A stretch of DNA of 64,000 nucleotides from Tissierellia bacterium (lineage in GTDB: Bacteria > Bacillota > Clostridia > Tissierellales > Sedimentibacteraceae), in NCBI GenBank assembly GCA_012843025.1, contig DURT01000031.1, forward strand, positions 1 through 64,000, written 5' to 3'. The notes below the pieces were generated by a model. It searched no databases. It was not told the origin of the DNA and saw only the letters and a program-made list of their open reading frames with translations. This document shows positions 10,029-18,581 of the stretch, one piece after another (within the stretch, counting starts at the first letter, position 1; every line of letters starts with the position of its first letter). Position numbers and translations under genes: made by a program.

Positions 10029-11102
10029 GTGAAAAAAGTTTTGATTATATTGTTAATAGCAACAATTTTATTGTTGCCTGTGGCTTGTACACAAGGTGCC
10101 GATGCTCCTACACCTGCACAACCTGAACAACCTGAACAACCTCAGCAAACAGAAGGAGGATATGATTCGCTTGAACCTGTTGTTTTAATAGGTGCTGATA
10201 ATGCAGGGGTTGGTGCTGCAGCTCAGCTTTATGGGGAGCTTATTACAGAAAAAGTTAAGGAAATAACCGGAGGTAAGCTAACAATAGAATACTATCCAAA
10301 TAGTCAACTTGGAAATGACCAGGAACTTCAAGCACAAATGCTTGCCGGTGATATTGATTTTGTAATTGCCCAAACCGCACAAACCGTATCTTTTGTACCT
10401 GAAGTAGCTATTTTTGACCTTCCAATGGTATTTGCAAAGTATGATGCTGAAACAATTGATTATGCATTAAATAAGAGTGAGTTTACAGACAAAATAAATG
10501 AAGCTTACAAGGCAAAAAATATGTATTGCTTACACTTCCTGCAGGGAGGAACCTTTAGAGAAACTACCTCAAACAAGAAGATTCAATCTATAGAGGACTT
10601 CAATGGGTTGAAGATAAGAACCATGGAGAACAAAAACCACATGGCATTTTGGCAGGCAATGGGAGCAGCACCTACTCCGCTTCCTTGGCCGGAAGTATAT
10701 ATATCTTTGCAGCAGGGATTGGTTGATGCACAGGAGAATGCTACAGATACTTGTGTAGGGGCAAATCTGCATGAAGTTCAAGATTACCTGATTATGACAC
10801 ACCATATATTGTACTGCAACCAATTCCTTATAAATGCAAGTAAATTTGACAGCCTTGATCCCTTGTACAAAGCCGCATTACAGCAGGCTGTTGATGAAGC
10901 TGCTGTAGAAATTGAAGCTAAACTTACTCAAATTGACTTAGATAATAAACAAAAGTTAATTGATAATGGAATGGAATTGGTAGAATTTGATGCAAGTTTT
11001 ATAGACCAGGTTTTAGAGAAAGCAAAAGGTGTATATGAATCAATAGGTAATGAAATTGGACAGGAATATGTTGATGCCTTGCTTAATGCTCTTGAACAAT
11101 AA
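10029..11102 (+). CDS. TRAP transporter solute-binding protein (DctP family), lipoprotein
   Basis: Lipobox LLPVACTQG; Pro/Glu/Gln linker; DIDFVIAQTAQ, GGTFRETTSNKKIQSIEDFNGLKIRTMENKNHMAFWQAMGAAPTPLPWPEVYISLQQGLVDAQEN. Confidence 0.93.
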   Translation: MKKVLIILLIATILLLPVACTQGADAPTPAQPEQPEQPQQTEGGYDSLEPVVLIGADNAGVGAAAQLYGELITEKVKEITGGKLTIEYYPNSQLGNDQELQAQMLAGDIDFVIAQTAQTVSFVPEVAIFDLPMVFAKYDAETIDYALNKSEFTDKINEAYKAKNMYCLHFLQGGTFRETTSNKKIQSIEDFNGLKIRTMENKNHMAFWQAMGAAPTPLPWPEVYISLQQGLVDAQENATDTCVGANLHEVQDYLIMTHHILYCNQFLINASKFDSLDPLYKAALQQAVDEAAVEIEAKLTQIDLDNKQKLIDNGMELVEFDASFIDQVLEKAKGVYESIGNEIGQEYVDALLNALEQ

Positions 11103-11153
11103 GAATTATAAAATATTATACTTTAGCAACTTGATTTATTAATTAGACGGGTA

Positions 11154-11193
11154 GATTAAAACCGCTGGGATTTCCAACGGTTTTAATCCCCTC
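11154..11193 (+). terminator. Terminator-like hairpin at end of TRAP operon
   Basis: GATTAAAACCG...CGGTTTTAATC stem-loop. Confidence 0.6.
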
Positions 11194-11258
11194 TATTGAT
11201 GTTGTTTTTAATATCAAAGAATTAGCAAGCTATAATTTTAAATATATAATAAAGGCAT

Positions 11259-12134
11259 TCAGACTGCGAAATTTTCGATAATAAAATCCTTTGTTTTAAC
11301 TGCGGCTGGTGATAAATACTTATCATCAGTCCAACACAAGTAGATTTCTCTTTTTAATGGCATACCACAAATCTCTACTATATTTACGTGTTTGTCCATG
11401 GATGGTATTTCCGGTACTATTGAAATTCCAAAATTAAGAGAAACAAACGAAATAATAGCATTACATTCTTCAGCTTCAAAAACTATTTTAGGAGTACAAT
11501 TATACCTTGCAAATATATCATCAACTGTGTTCCTAAGAGAGCTACTTTTATTTAAAGCAACAAATGGTTCATCAATTAAATCGGAAATATCGATGCACTT
11601 TCTTTGAGAAAAGGGATGTTTTTTCGGCACAATCAAATAAAGCTGTTGACTGAATATTTTCACGCATTTAAAATTTTTATTGGGCGTTGGACAAAAAGCC
11701 AATTGGATTTTTTTGTTCTTTAAATCCCTTAAAAGCTGTTCACTAAAATTCTGTACCAATGAAAACTTAATCAAACGATTGGAATCGTTTTCATAAAACT
11801 TTTTAATCATTTCAGGAATAAATTTTGAACCAATACTATAAATAAATCCAAGAGAAACCTCTCCAACTGAATTATCAGCAACGGATTTTAACATTATTGT
11901 ACCTTCGTCCAATATATCTAATGATTGTTCAACGTACTTAAGAAACAGCTCTCCCGGATAACTTAATTTAATTTTTTTTCCCTTTCTTTCAAACAATTTA
12001 ATATTTAATTCTTTTTCCAACTGAGAAATTGAATAACTTAAGCTTGGTTGGGCAATATGAAGTATTCCGGCAGCTTTTGTATAATTCTCTATTTTAGCTA
12101 AAACGCGAAAATAATGTAGCTGTTGTAACGTCAC
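11259..12134 (-). CDS. LysR-family transcriptional regulator
   Basis: N-terminal MTLQQLHYFRVLAKIENYTKAAGILHIAQPSLSYSISQLEKELNIKLFERKGKKIKLS HTH; GTG start with upstream AGGAGG. Confidence 0.93.
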   Translation of the reverse strand: MTLQQLHYFRVLAKIENYTKAAGILHIAQPSLSYSISQLEKELNIKLFERKGKKIKLSYPGELFLKYVEQSLDILDEGTIMLKSVADNSVGEVSLGFIYSIGSKFIPEMIKKFYENDSNRLIKFSLVQNFSEQLLRDLKNKKIQLAFCPTPNKNFKCVKIFSQQLYLIVPKKHPFSQRKCIDISDLIDEPFVALNKSSSLRNTVDDIFARYNCTPKIVFEAEECNAIISFVSLNFGISIVPEIPSMDKHVNIVEICGMPLKREIYLCWTDDKYLSPAAVKTKDFIIENFAV

Positions 12135-12304
12135 CTAACCTAACCTCCTATTATATCATAATAATTGGTAAGCTGTTACTATGAAGTCGATAAAATAATT
12201 ATAGATATTATACCAGATTATTTATAGAATGTCCCTATTATTTTATAGTATTTTTGTCATTTTAATATTGTAATATTGAAATGGCCGCTTTTTTACTTAA
12301 AAAT

Positions 12305-12360
12305 CTGAAGAGGATGCTAAATTAAGATATAGTAAGTATGTAAGGATGGCAAAGGAATAG
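12305..12360 (+). pseudogene. 3' terminal remnant of a nifJ-like gene (56 bp)
   Basis: 50/56 identical by eye to 1573-1628; reads SEEDAKLRYSKYVRMAKE* versus AEEDAKFRYKKYLRMSKE* at the end of nifJ. Confidence 0.8.
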
Positions 12361-12435
12361 CTGCATATAAAAACGATAAAAATTCAAATTAATACTTGAG
12401 TTTTTATCGTTTTTGATATTGAAAAGCTTATTTAT

Positions 12436-13155
12436 TTAAATCATTTTTTTAATATGACTAAGATGTTTGCGCATCACTGTTTTTGCCATTTTCGGGTCGT
12501 TATTTCTTAATGCATCTATTATTGCTAAGTGGTCTTTGATGGACTCAAAAATAAGCCCCTTTTTAAAAGCGTTGTACACGAAGGTTTCGTAGCTTACTCT
12601 TACAGCTTCTAATGCAATGTTTAATAGCTCATTACCTGATATTATTGCTAATTGAGAATGAAATTCAAAGTCATAAATAGTAAGTTTAGCTAGATCATCT
12701 AGACTATTTTTCATCATGTTTACTATATTCAGCAACTTTTCAATATCTTCATCTGTAGCATTTTTTGCAGCACTGTATGCAATTCCAACCTCTATTAGTT
12801 CACGAAACTCCATTACGTCTTCTGGGTTAGAATATTTTGCCACGAGATCAAAGTTCATTGGGTTTTTTACTTCTGTTTCTGTATTAACATAAGTGCCATT
12901 CTTGGTTCTGGTAATCAAGTTTAATGTTTCAAGTGATGCATATGCTTCTCTTAATGTGCTTCTACCGATATCAAGTTCCTTGCAGAGCTGGTTTTCATTT
13001 GGGAAAACATAACCTTCAGGAAGTTCTCCACTCAAGATGGCATTTCTTAATCTAATGAATAAATCTTCAGACAATCTTCTTTTACTGAGAGGATTAACGT
13101 CTTTTAATATATTAAACAGTTTATTGTTTTCATTTGAATTAAGATCATTCTGCAT
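12436..13155 (-). CDS. GntR/FadR-family transcriptional regulator
   Basis: N-terminal wHTH (LSEDLFIRLRNAILSGELPEGYVFPNENQLCKELDIGRSTLREAYASLETLNLI) and FCD-like C-terminal domain. Confidence 0.92.
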   Translation of the reverse strand: MQNDLNSNENNKLFNILKDVNPLSKRRLSEDLFIRLRNAILSGELPEGYVFPNENQLCKELDIGRSTLREAYASLETLNLITRTKNGTYVNTETEVKNPMNFDLVAKYSNPEDVMEFRELIEVGIAYSAAKNATDEDIEKLLNIVNMMKNSLDDLAKLTIYDFEFHSQLAIISGNELLNIALEAVRVSYETFVYNAFKKGLIFESIKDHLAIIDALRNNDPKMAKTVMRKHLSHIKKMI

Positions 13156-13257
13156 ATTTATCTACCTTTCTTTTTTGTAACTCAGCTTTATAAGCATAAA
13201 AACAAACAACTATTCATAAATGTAAGAATTAGTATGACCTTCCATATGGTAAAATTT

Positions 13258-13271
13258 TGATGTCAGACATG
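13258..13271. promoter_or_regulatory. Candidate GntR-family operator (distal copy)
   Basis: ATGTCAGACAT palindrome at 13260-13270, same core as 13413-13423. Confidence 0.6.
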
Positions 13272-13372
13272 CCATTAGAATAAGTATTAATCATTTTTAT
13301 AAAAAAGTCAAGAAAAATCTACATAGAGTTTAATAAACTAAAAAGATATCAAAAAAAGTAGTATAATTGGTA

Positions 13373-13401
13373 TTGACTTTTTTATTAGTTAATTATATAA
13401 T
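13373..13401 (+). promoter_or_regulatory. Sigma-A-type promoter of the molybdenum-hydroxylase operon
   Basis: TTGACT at 13373-13378, 17 bp spacer, TATAAT at 13396-13401. Confidence 0.75.
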
Positions 13402-13410
13402 TAACTTGGA

Positions 13411-13425
13411 TGATGTCAGACATCA
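13411..13425. promoter_or_regulatory. Candidate GntR-family operator just downstream of the -10 element
   Basis: Perfect 15-bp palindrome TGATGTCAGACATCA. Confidence 0.7.
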
Positions 13426-13449
13426 CACAAACAATCAAGGAGGTGTAAA

Positions 13450-15126
13450 ATGAGTTGTAAAGGTAAGGGGAATTTGCAAGGTATAGATAATAGCTTTGCA
13501 CGGTCCCTTTTTAAATCTATGGGGTATTCTGATGACGACCTGTTGGACAGACCAATTATAGGTATAGCAAATTCATGGAACACTTTAGTTCCTGGACATT
13601 TCAATTTAAATCAAATAAGTGAATTTGTTAAAAAAGGAATATATAGAGGCGGGGGTACAGCAGTAGAGTTTGGAGTTATAGGTGCCTGCGATGGAATAGC
13701 TAATGGTCATGAAGGTATGAAGTACATACTGCCTTCGAGGGAAATCATTTGTAATTCAATTGAAATTGAAGCTCGTGCTCATAAATTAGATGCCCTTGTA
13801 ATGATTGGGTCTTGCGATAAAATTATTCCCGGCATGTTAATGGCTGCTGCAAGGTTAAATATACCTTCAATCGTTGTAAATGGAGGTCCAATGATAGGCG
13901 GAGTTGTATTTGATGGCAGAAAATCAGATGCAACATCTGTTGACGAGGCCTTGGGAATGGTAAAAGCAGGTTCGTTAAGCGAAGAATCATTAAAGCTATT
14001 GGAAGACACAAGTTGCCCAAGCTGTGGTTCCTGTGCTTTCCTTGGAACTGCAAATACCATGGGTTGTCTTTCAGAAGCACTTGGAATGAGTCTTACGGGC
14101 AGTGCCTTAATTCCTGCAACTTATGCTGAAAGATTAAGAGTTTCCTTTGAAGCGGGACTTAAAATATGTGAGCTGGTAGAAAAGGATATTAAACCTCGTG
14201 ATATTTTAACAAAAGAAGCTATTCTTAATGGTATTAAGACAGTAATGGCAATAAGCGGCTCTACTAATGCTATTCTTCATCTAAGTGCCATTGTATATGA
14301 AGCTGAATTAGACATTGATGTCTTAAAGGAATTCAAGGAATTAAACAAAATTACTCCCCAAATAGCAAAAGTTAACCCAGCAGCTAAATGGGACATGGAG
14401 GACTTTTATAGGGCTGGTGGAATTCCAAGAGTAATGGACAACTTGGGTGATCTTCTATGCAGGTCAGTTACTACTTGCACTGGCAAGACCTTGGGAGAAA
14501 ATTTAGCGGAATACAAGTATCTCTATCCTGCTAATGATGAGATAATTAAAACTGTCGATGAACCTTTTGAAAAAACAGGAGGAGTTGCTGTTTTATACGG
14601 TAATTTAGCACCTAACTCTGCAGTTACCAAGCCTGGAGCATTTGACAAGTCTCTATATCATTTTAGGGGCAAAGCAAAGGTTTTTAATAGTGAAGAAGAG
14701 GCAAATGAAGCTATCTTAGCAGGTAAGATTGAAGATGGTGATGTAGTTGTTATAAGGTACGAAGGTCCAAAGGGTGGGCCAGGTATGAGAGAAATGTACA
14801 AGGCTATGAAGTACTTGTATGGAATGGGCTTAAACAAAACAACAGCTCTTATTACCGATGGAAGATTTTCTGGTACAAACAATGGATGTTTCGTAGGACA
14901 TATTTCACCGGAAGCTGCTGAAGGAGGCCCCATTGCAGCTATTCAAGATGGAGACATAATAGATATTAATGTTGAAGAAGGAACAATTAACGTCTTACTA
15001 AGCGATGAAGAAATAGAAAATAGACTTAAGAATGTTGTAATTCCAGATAAAGAAATACCTAGGGGATACTTACAGGTTTATTCAAAGTTAGCTTCATCAG
15101 CTGACAAAGGTGCAGTTATTTTATAA
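13450..15126 (+). CDS. IlvD/Edd-family dehydratase (dihydroxy-acid dehydratase or sugar-acid dehydratase)
   Basis: GIANSWNTLVPGH, IGSCDKIIPGMLMAAARLNIPSI, SCPSCGSCAFLGTANTMGCLSEALGMSLTGSA, ITDGRFSGTNNGCFVGHISPEAAEGGPIA. Confidence 0.88.
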   Translation: MSCKGKGNLQGIDNSFARSLFKSMGYSDDDLLDRPIIGIANSWNTLVPGHFNLNQISEFVKKGIYRGGGTAVEFGVIGACDGIANGHEGMKYILPSREIICNSIEIEARAHKLDALVMIGSCDKIIPGMLMAAARLNIPSIVVNGGPMIGGVVFDGRKSDATSVDEALGMVKAGSLSEESLKLLEDTSCPSCGSCAFLGTANTMGCLSEALGMSLTGSALIPATYAERLRVSFEAGLKICELVEKDIKPRDILTKEAILNGIKTVMAISGSTNAILHLSAIVYEAELDIDVLKEFKELNKITPQIAKVNPAAKWDMEDFYRAGGIPRVMDNLGDLLCRSVTTCTGKTLGENLAEYKYLYPANDEIIKTVDEPFEKTGGVAVLYGNLAPNSAVTKPGAFDKSLYHFRGKAKVFNSEEEANEAILAGKIEDGDVVVIRYEGPKGGPGMREMYKAMKYLYGMGLNKTTALITDGRFSGTNNGCFVGHISPEAAEGGPIAAIQDGDIIDINVEEGTINVLLSDEEIENRLKNVVIPDKEIPRGYLQVYSKLASSADKGAVIL

Positions 15127-15138
15127 TTGGGAGGTAAA

Positions 15139-16080
15139 ATGGATATTAAATCTAAGATTAATAATATAGTAATTGCTGGAGCAGGTGTTATGGGAGCATC
15201 CTTTGCTCAAATATTTGCTCAGTATGGTTTTAAGGTTGTCTTGTATGATATATTTGAAGCTTCCATAGAAAAAGGCAAGAAACTAATTAGCATGAATCAA
15301 CAAAATGCTATTGATGAAGGCCTTCTTACATCAGAGGAATCAAGCAAGCTTGTAAACAATATATCCTATACCATGGATATGGAATCTTTCAGAAATGCTG
15401 ATTTTGTAATTGAGGCAATTGCAGAAAAAATGGAAATAAAGCATGAGTTTTGGAAACAAGTGTCTTCTATTGCACCAGAGGATGCAATACTTACAACTAA
15501 TACATCAGGACTTTCAATAAATAAAATTGCTGAAGCAGTACATAAACCAGAAAGATTTTGTGGTATGCATTGGGTAAATCCACCACATATAGTTCCTTTA
15601 GTAGAAATAATCTCAGGAGATAAAACTAAGGAAGAAACATCGGAAATTGTAAAAGAGCTTGCTTTATATATAGAAAGAAAACCCGTAATGGTTAAAAAGG
15701 ATATTAGCGGATTTATTTTAAACAGATTACAATATGCAATATTAAGAGAAGCTTTCTATATTGTTGAAAATGGAGTTGCAAGTGTTGAAGATGTAGACAA
15801 TGTTATGAAGTATGGTCTTGGAAGAAGATATGCATGTATAGGTCCTTTTGAAACGATTGACTTTGGAGGAATTGATATATTCTTTAATGTTGGAAGTTAT
15901 ATGTTTAAAGAACTAAGCAATTCTACAGAAGTATCCCCGTTGCTAAGGGAGTTATATGAAGAAGGAGCCTATGGCGTTAAAACCGGTAAAGGATTTTATG
16001 ATTACAGTGGCGACAAGGCTGAAAAGGCTATTGAAAAAAGAGATAAAGATTTTATGAAAGTTGCAAAAGCGCTTTCATAA
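15139..16080 (+). CDS. 3-hydroxyacyl-CoA dehydrogenase-superfamily protein (hbd / L-gulonate or carnitine 3-dehydrogenase-like)
   Basis: IVIAGAGVMGASFAQIFAQYGFKVVLYD, TNTSGLSINKIA, RFCGMHWVNPPHIVPLVEII, GFYDYSGDKAEKA. Confidence 0.85.
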   Translation: MDIKSKINNIVIAGAGVMGASFAQIFAQYGFKVVLYDIFEASIEKGKKLISMNQQNAIDEGLLTSEESSKLVNNISYTMDMESFRNADFVIEAIAEKMEIKHEFWKQVSSIAPEDAILTTNTSGLSINKIAEAVHKPERFCGMHWVNPPHIVPLVEIISGDKTKEETSEIVKELALYIERKPVMVKKDISGFILNRLQYAILREAFYIVENGVASVEDVDNVMKYGLGRRYACIGPFETIDFGGIDIFFNVGSYMFKELSNSTEVSPLLRELYEEGAYGVKTGKGFYDYSGDKAEKAIEKRDKDFMKVAKALS

Positions 16081-16113
16081 TTAAATATAGTATTAGCTAA
16101 ATAAGGAGGAAGT

Positions 16114-17181
16114 ATGGAAAGAGAAATTATCAAAAGCGATGGCAGAGGAATTATTGCAGGAGATTACGTTAATCAGAATCATGATATTGACCGTGATCAA
16201 TGGCTAAGGGACTGTTTTCCAGAGTGGGGAACTTTTCTCAATCAAGAAATTGAGAACAGAGTAGTTCCAAAAGGAGAAGTAAGCCTTTGGTGGTGTGGAG
16301 GACCTTCTTGGGTTTTAAAAACTGATGAAGGAGGAATTTTCTTCATAGACCAGTACTGTGGTCCATCAATGTACACTTCCCATTACTACTGTGGTGTTTG
16401 TAAACAATCAGGTGCAGACAGCATTAACTGGGTACGTCTTAATCCACAAGTTATTGATCCTTGGCAATTCAATCAATTAGATGGTGTTTTCTGTACTCAT
16501 GCTCACCAGGATCATTGTGACCTTTATACTGTAAAAGCTGCTTTAAAAACTACAGATGCAATGTTTTATGCACCTCCTATAGCAGCAGATAAGTTAAGAA
16601 GATTTGAAGTTCCAGAGGAAAGATTAGTTGTTGCCAAAGTTGGTGAATCTGTAAAGGTAAAGGGAGCAGAAGTAGAATTCCTTATTTGCTATGACCAAAC
16701 TGCTATAAGAACAGGTGAAGGCGATGTAAATATTCCTTTTGAAGATGCTGCTTGCTGTTTCTTATTCAAAACTTCTGGTGGAAATATTTTATTCATGGGC
16801 GATACATGGTATCATGATGGATATGTTGCATTCAAACATAATTATGATATAGATGTGGCTATATTCGATATGGGAAGCAATGCACCAGGAGCTACAGACA
16901 AAATGACTCCTTATGATTGTGCGAGAGTTGGCCAGGCTATAGGAGCAAAACTATTAATTCCTGATCACTATGATAACTGGGCAAACACAGCAGGTGATCC
17001 AGAATTGTTAGTAAATCAGTTTGTAAGAATAGTTGAAGAAAATACACCTGAAATTAAGACTATGATTATGCGCTGTGGCGGAAGATTTGATTATCCAAGA
17101 GACCAAGATAAGAAGAGATACAGATATCCAGATGGAAGCGAAAATTATGATTTTTCAAAATCAGCTTTTGCAAAAAAATAA
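16114..17181 (+). CDS. MBL-fold metal-dependent hydrolase, UlaG-like (L-ascorbate-6-phosphate lactonase family)
   Basis: WWCGGPSWVLKTDEGGIFFIDQYCGPS, CTHAHQDHCDLYTV, FMGDTWYHDGYVAFKHNYDIDVAIFDMGSNAPG, LLIPDHYDNW. Confidence 0.8.
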   Translation: MEREIIKSDGRGIIAGDYVNQNHDIDRDQWLRDCFPEWGTFLNQEIENRVVPKGEVSLWWCGGPSWVLKTDEGGIFFIDQYCGPSMYTSHYYCGVCKQSGADSINWVRLNPQVIDPWQFNQLDGVFCTHAHQDHCDLYTVKAALKTTDAMFYAPPIAADKLRRFEVPEERLVVAKVGESVKVKGAEVEFLICYDQTAIRTGEGDVNIPFEDAACCFLFKTSGGNILFMGDTWYHDGYVAFKHNYDIDVAIFDMGSNAPGATDKMTPYDCARVGQAIGAKLLIPDHYDNWANTAGDPELLVNQFVRIVEENTPEIKTMIMRCGGRFDYPRDQDKKRYRYPDGSENYDFSKSAFAKK

Positions 17182-17201
17182 TACACAGGAGGTCTAACTT
17201 T

Positions 17202-18068
17202 ATGCGAGGTTACTTTTACGAATCACCAGACTCCTTTGAAAAGCTTTTCGAAGTTTTAAAGGATAACTCAAGGGAGATTAAATTTTTAGCTGGCGGATCA
17301 GACTTTGTACCCAGATTGAATTTGGAAAGGGAACAAGCTCCCAAAGAAAATAAAAAAGACTTATTGATAATAAACTTGTCTGAGTTGGGATTGAATACTA
17401 TAACGGAAAACGATAGTGAAGTTATTATAGGTGCAACGACAACTTTTACGGAAATACAGAAAAATGACATTATTAAAAGAGAATTTCCTGTTTTGATTGA
17501 AGCCATAAATCAAATAGCAGGTCTTTCCGTAAGAAATATTGCAACTATTGGTGGTAATATTATGAATGCATCACCAGCTGCAGACTCGGTTCCCTCCCTT
17601 GTGGTTTTAGATGCTGTATTTGTATTAAGGGGACCAGAAGGTTCAAGAAATGTGGAAGCAAAAGAATTTTTCACAGGTCCTGGCAGAACAGTAGCTAAAG
17701 AAAATGAAGTTCTAACACATATAATAATAAGAAAAAATAAAGGTTTTGCAGGTTTCAATAAACTTGGTAGAAGAAAGGCAGAAACTCTTTCTGTAGTTAA
17801 CGCAGCTGCATATATAGAAAGAGAAAACAATGTATGCAAAGTTGCAAGAATTGCGGTTGGTTCAGTAGCTCCTACTGTAGTTAGATGCAAGGAAGTAGAA
17901 GAATTATTGAACGGCAAGGAGCTTACAGAGGAAAATATAAGAGCAGCTAGCGAAAAAGTAGTTGATGAGATTAGTCCTATTGACGATATAAGAGCATCAG
18001 CCTGGTATAGAAGAAGAGTTGCCCCTGTAATTGTAAGAAGGGCAATTGAAGCAGCTATTGTTGAATAA
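17202..18068 (+). CDS. Molybdenum hydroxylase FAD-binding subunit (CoxM/NdhF-like)
   Basis: FLAGGSDFVPRLN, INQIAGLSVRNIATIGGNIMNASPAADSVPSLVVLDA. Confidence 0.9.
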   Translation: MRGYFYESPDSFEKLFEVLKDNSREIKFLAGGSDFVPRLNLEREQAPKENKKDLLIINLSELGLNTITENDSEVIIGATTTFTEIQKNDIIKREFPVLIEAINQIAGLSVRNIATIGGNIMNASPAADSVPSLVVLDAVFVLRGPEGSRNVEAKEFFTGPGRTVAKENEVLTHIIIRKNKGFAGFNKLGRRKAETLSVVNAAAYIERENNVCKVARIAVGSVAPTVVRCKEVEELLNGKELTEENIRAASEKVVDEISPIDDIRASAWYRRRVAPVIVRRAIEAAIVE

Positions 18069-18080
18069 GGAGGATAAACT

Positions 18081-18581
18081 ATGTCTGAAATATTAAGTTT
18101 TTACTTAAATGGTAATCCAGTAGAGGTCTTGGTTAAACCTGAACAGACTTTACTTGAAGTATTAAGGGACGATTTAGGTCTGACAAGCCCTAAATGTGGA
18201 TGCAATCATGGAGATTGCGGTGCATGTACTGTTATACTTGATGGAAAAGCTGTAAAATCATGTTTAGTACTAGCTCCTACAGTTAAAGGAAAAAAAGTTA
18301 TAACTGCTGATGGACTTTGTTCAGGAGAAAAATTGCATCCAATTCAGCAAGCATTCTTAGATTATGGAGCACCCCAGTGCGGTTATTGTACTCCCGGCAT
18401 GGTGATGGCGGCAACAGCTTTTCTTTTGGAAAATCCTAAACCTACAAGAGAAGAAATTAAGGAAGCTTTAAGCGGCAACTTATGCAGATGTGCAGGATAT
18501 GATAAATATGTTGAAGCAGTATTAGCGGTTTCAAATGGTGAATTTGGATTATTGCCGGAAGGAAGTGATATTAATGTTTAA
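18081..18581 (+). CDS. Molybdenum hydroxylase 2x[2Fe-2S] subunit (CoxS/NdhS-like)
   Basis: CGCNHGDCGACTVILDGKAVKSCL and CGYCTPGMVMAATAFLLENPKPTREEIKEALSGNLCRCAGYDKYVEAV. Confidence 0.95.
   Translation: MSEILSFYLNGNPVEVLVKPEQTLLEVLRDDLGLTSPKCGCNHGDCGACTVILDGKAVKSCLVLAPTVKGKKVITADGLCSGEKLHPIQQAFLDYGAPQCGYCTPGMVMAATAFLLENPKPTREEIKEALSGNLCRCAGYDKYVEAVLAVSNGEFGLLPEGSDINV

Noticed and set aside
13779-14080. Minus-strand ORFs inside the IlvD/Edd gene
   Set aside because: Opposite-strand shadow of a gene with clear family motifs; no RBS or domain.
18535-18573. ORF-track start of the Mo-hydroxylase large subunit at 18535
   Set aside because: Overlaps the 2Fe-2S subunit; ATG at 18574 gives the conserved N-terminus FKSVGKRVKKYDGVGLVTG.
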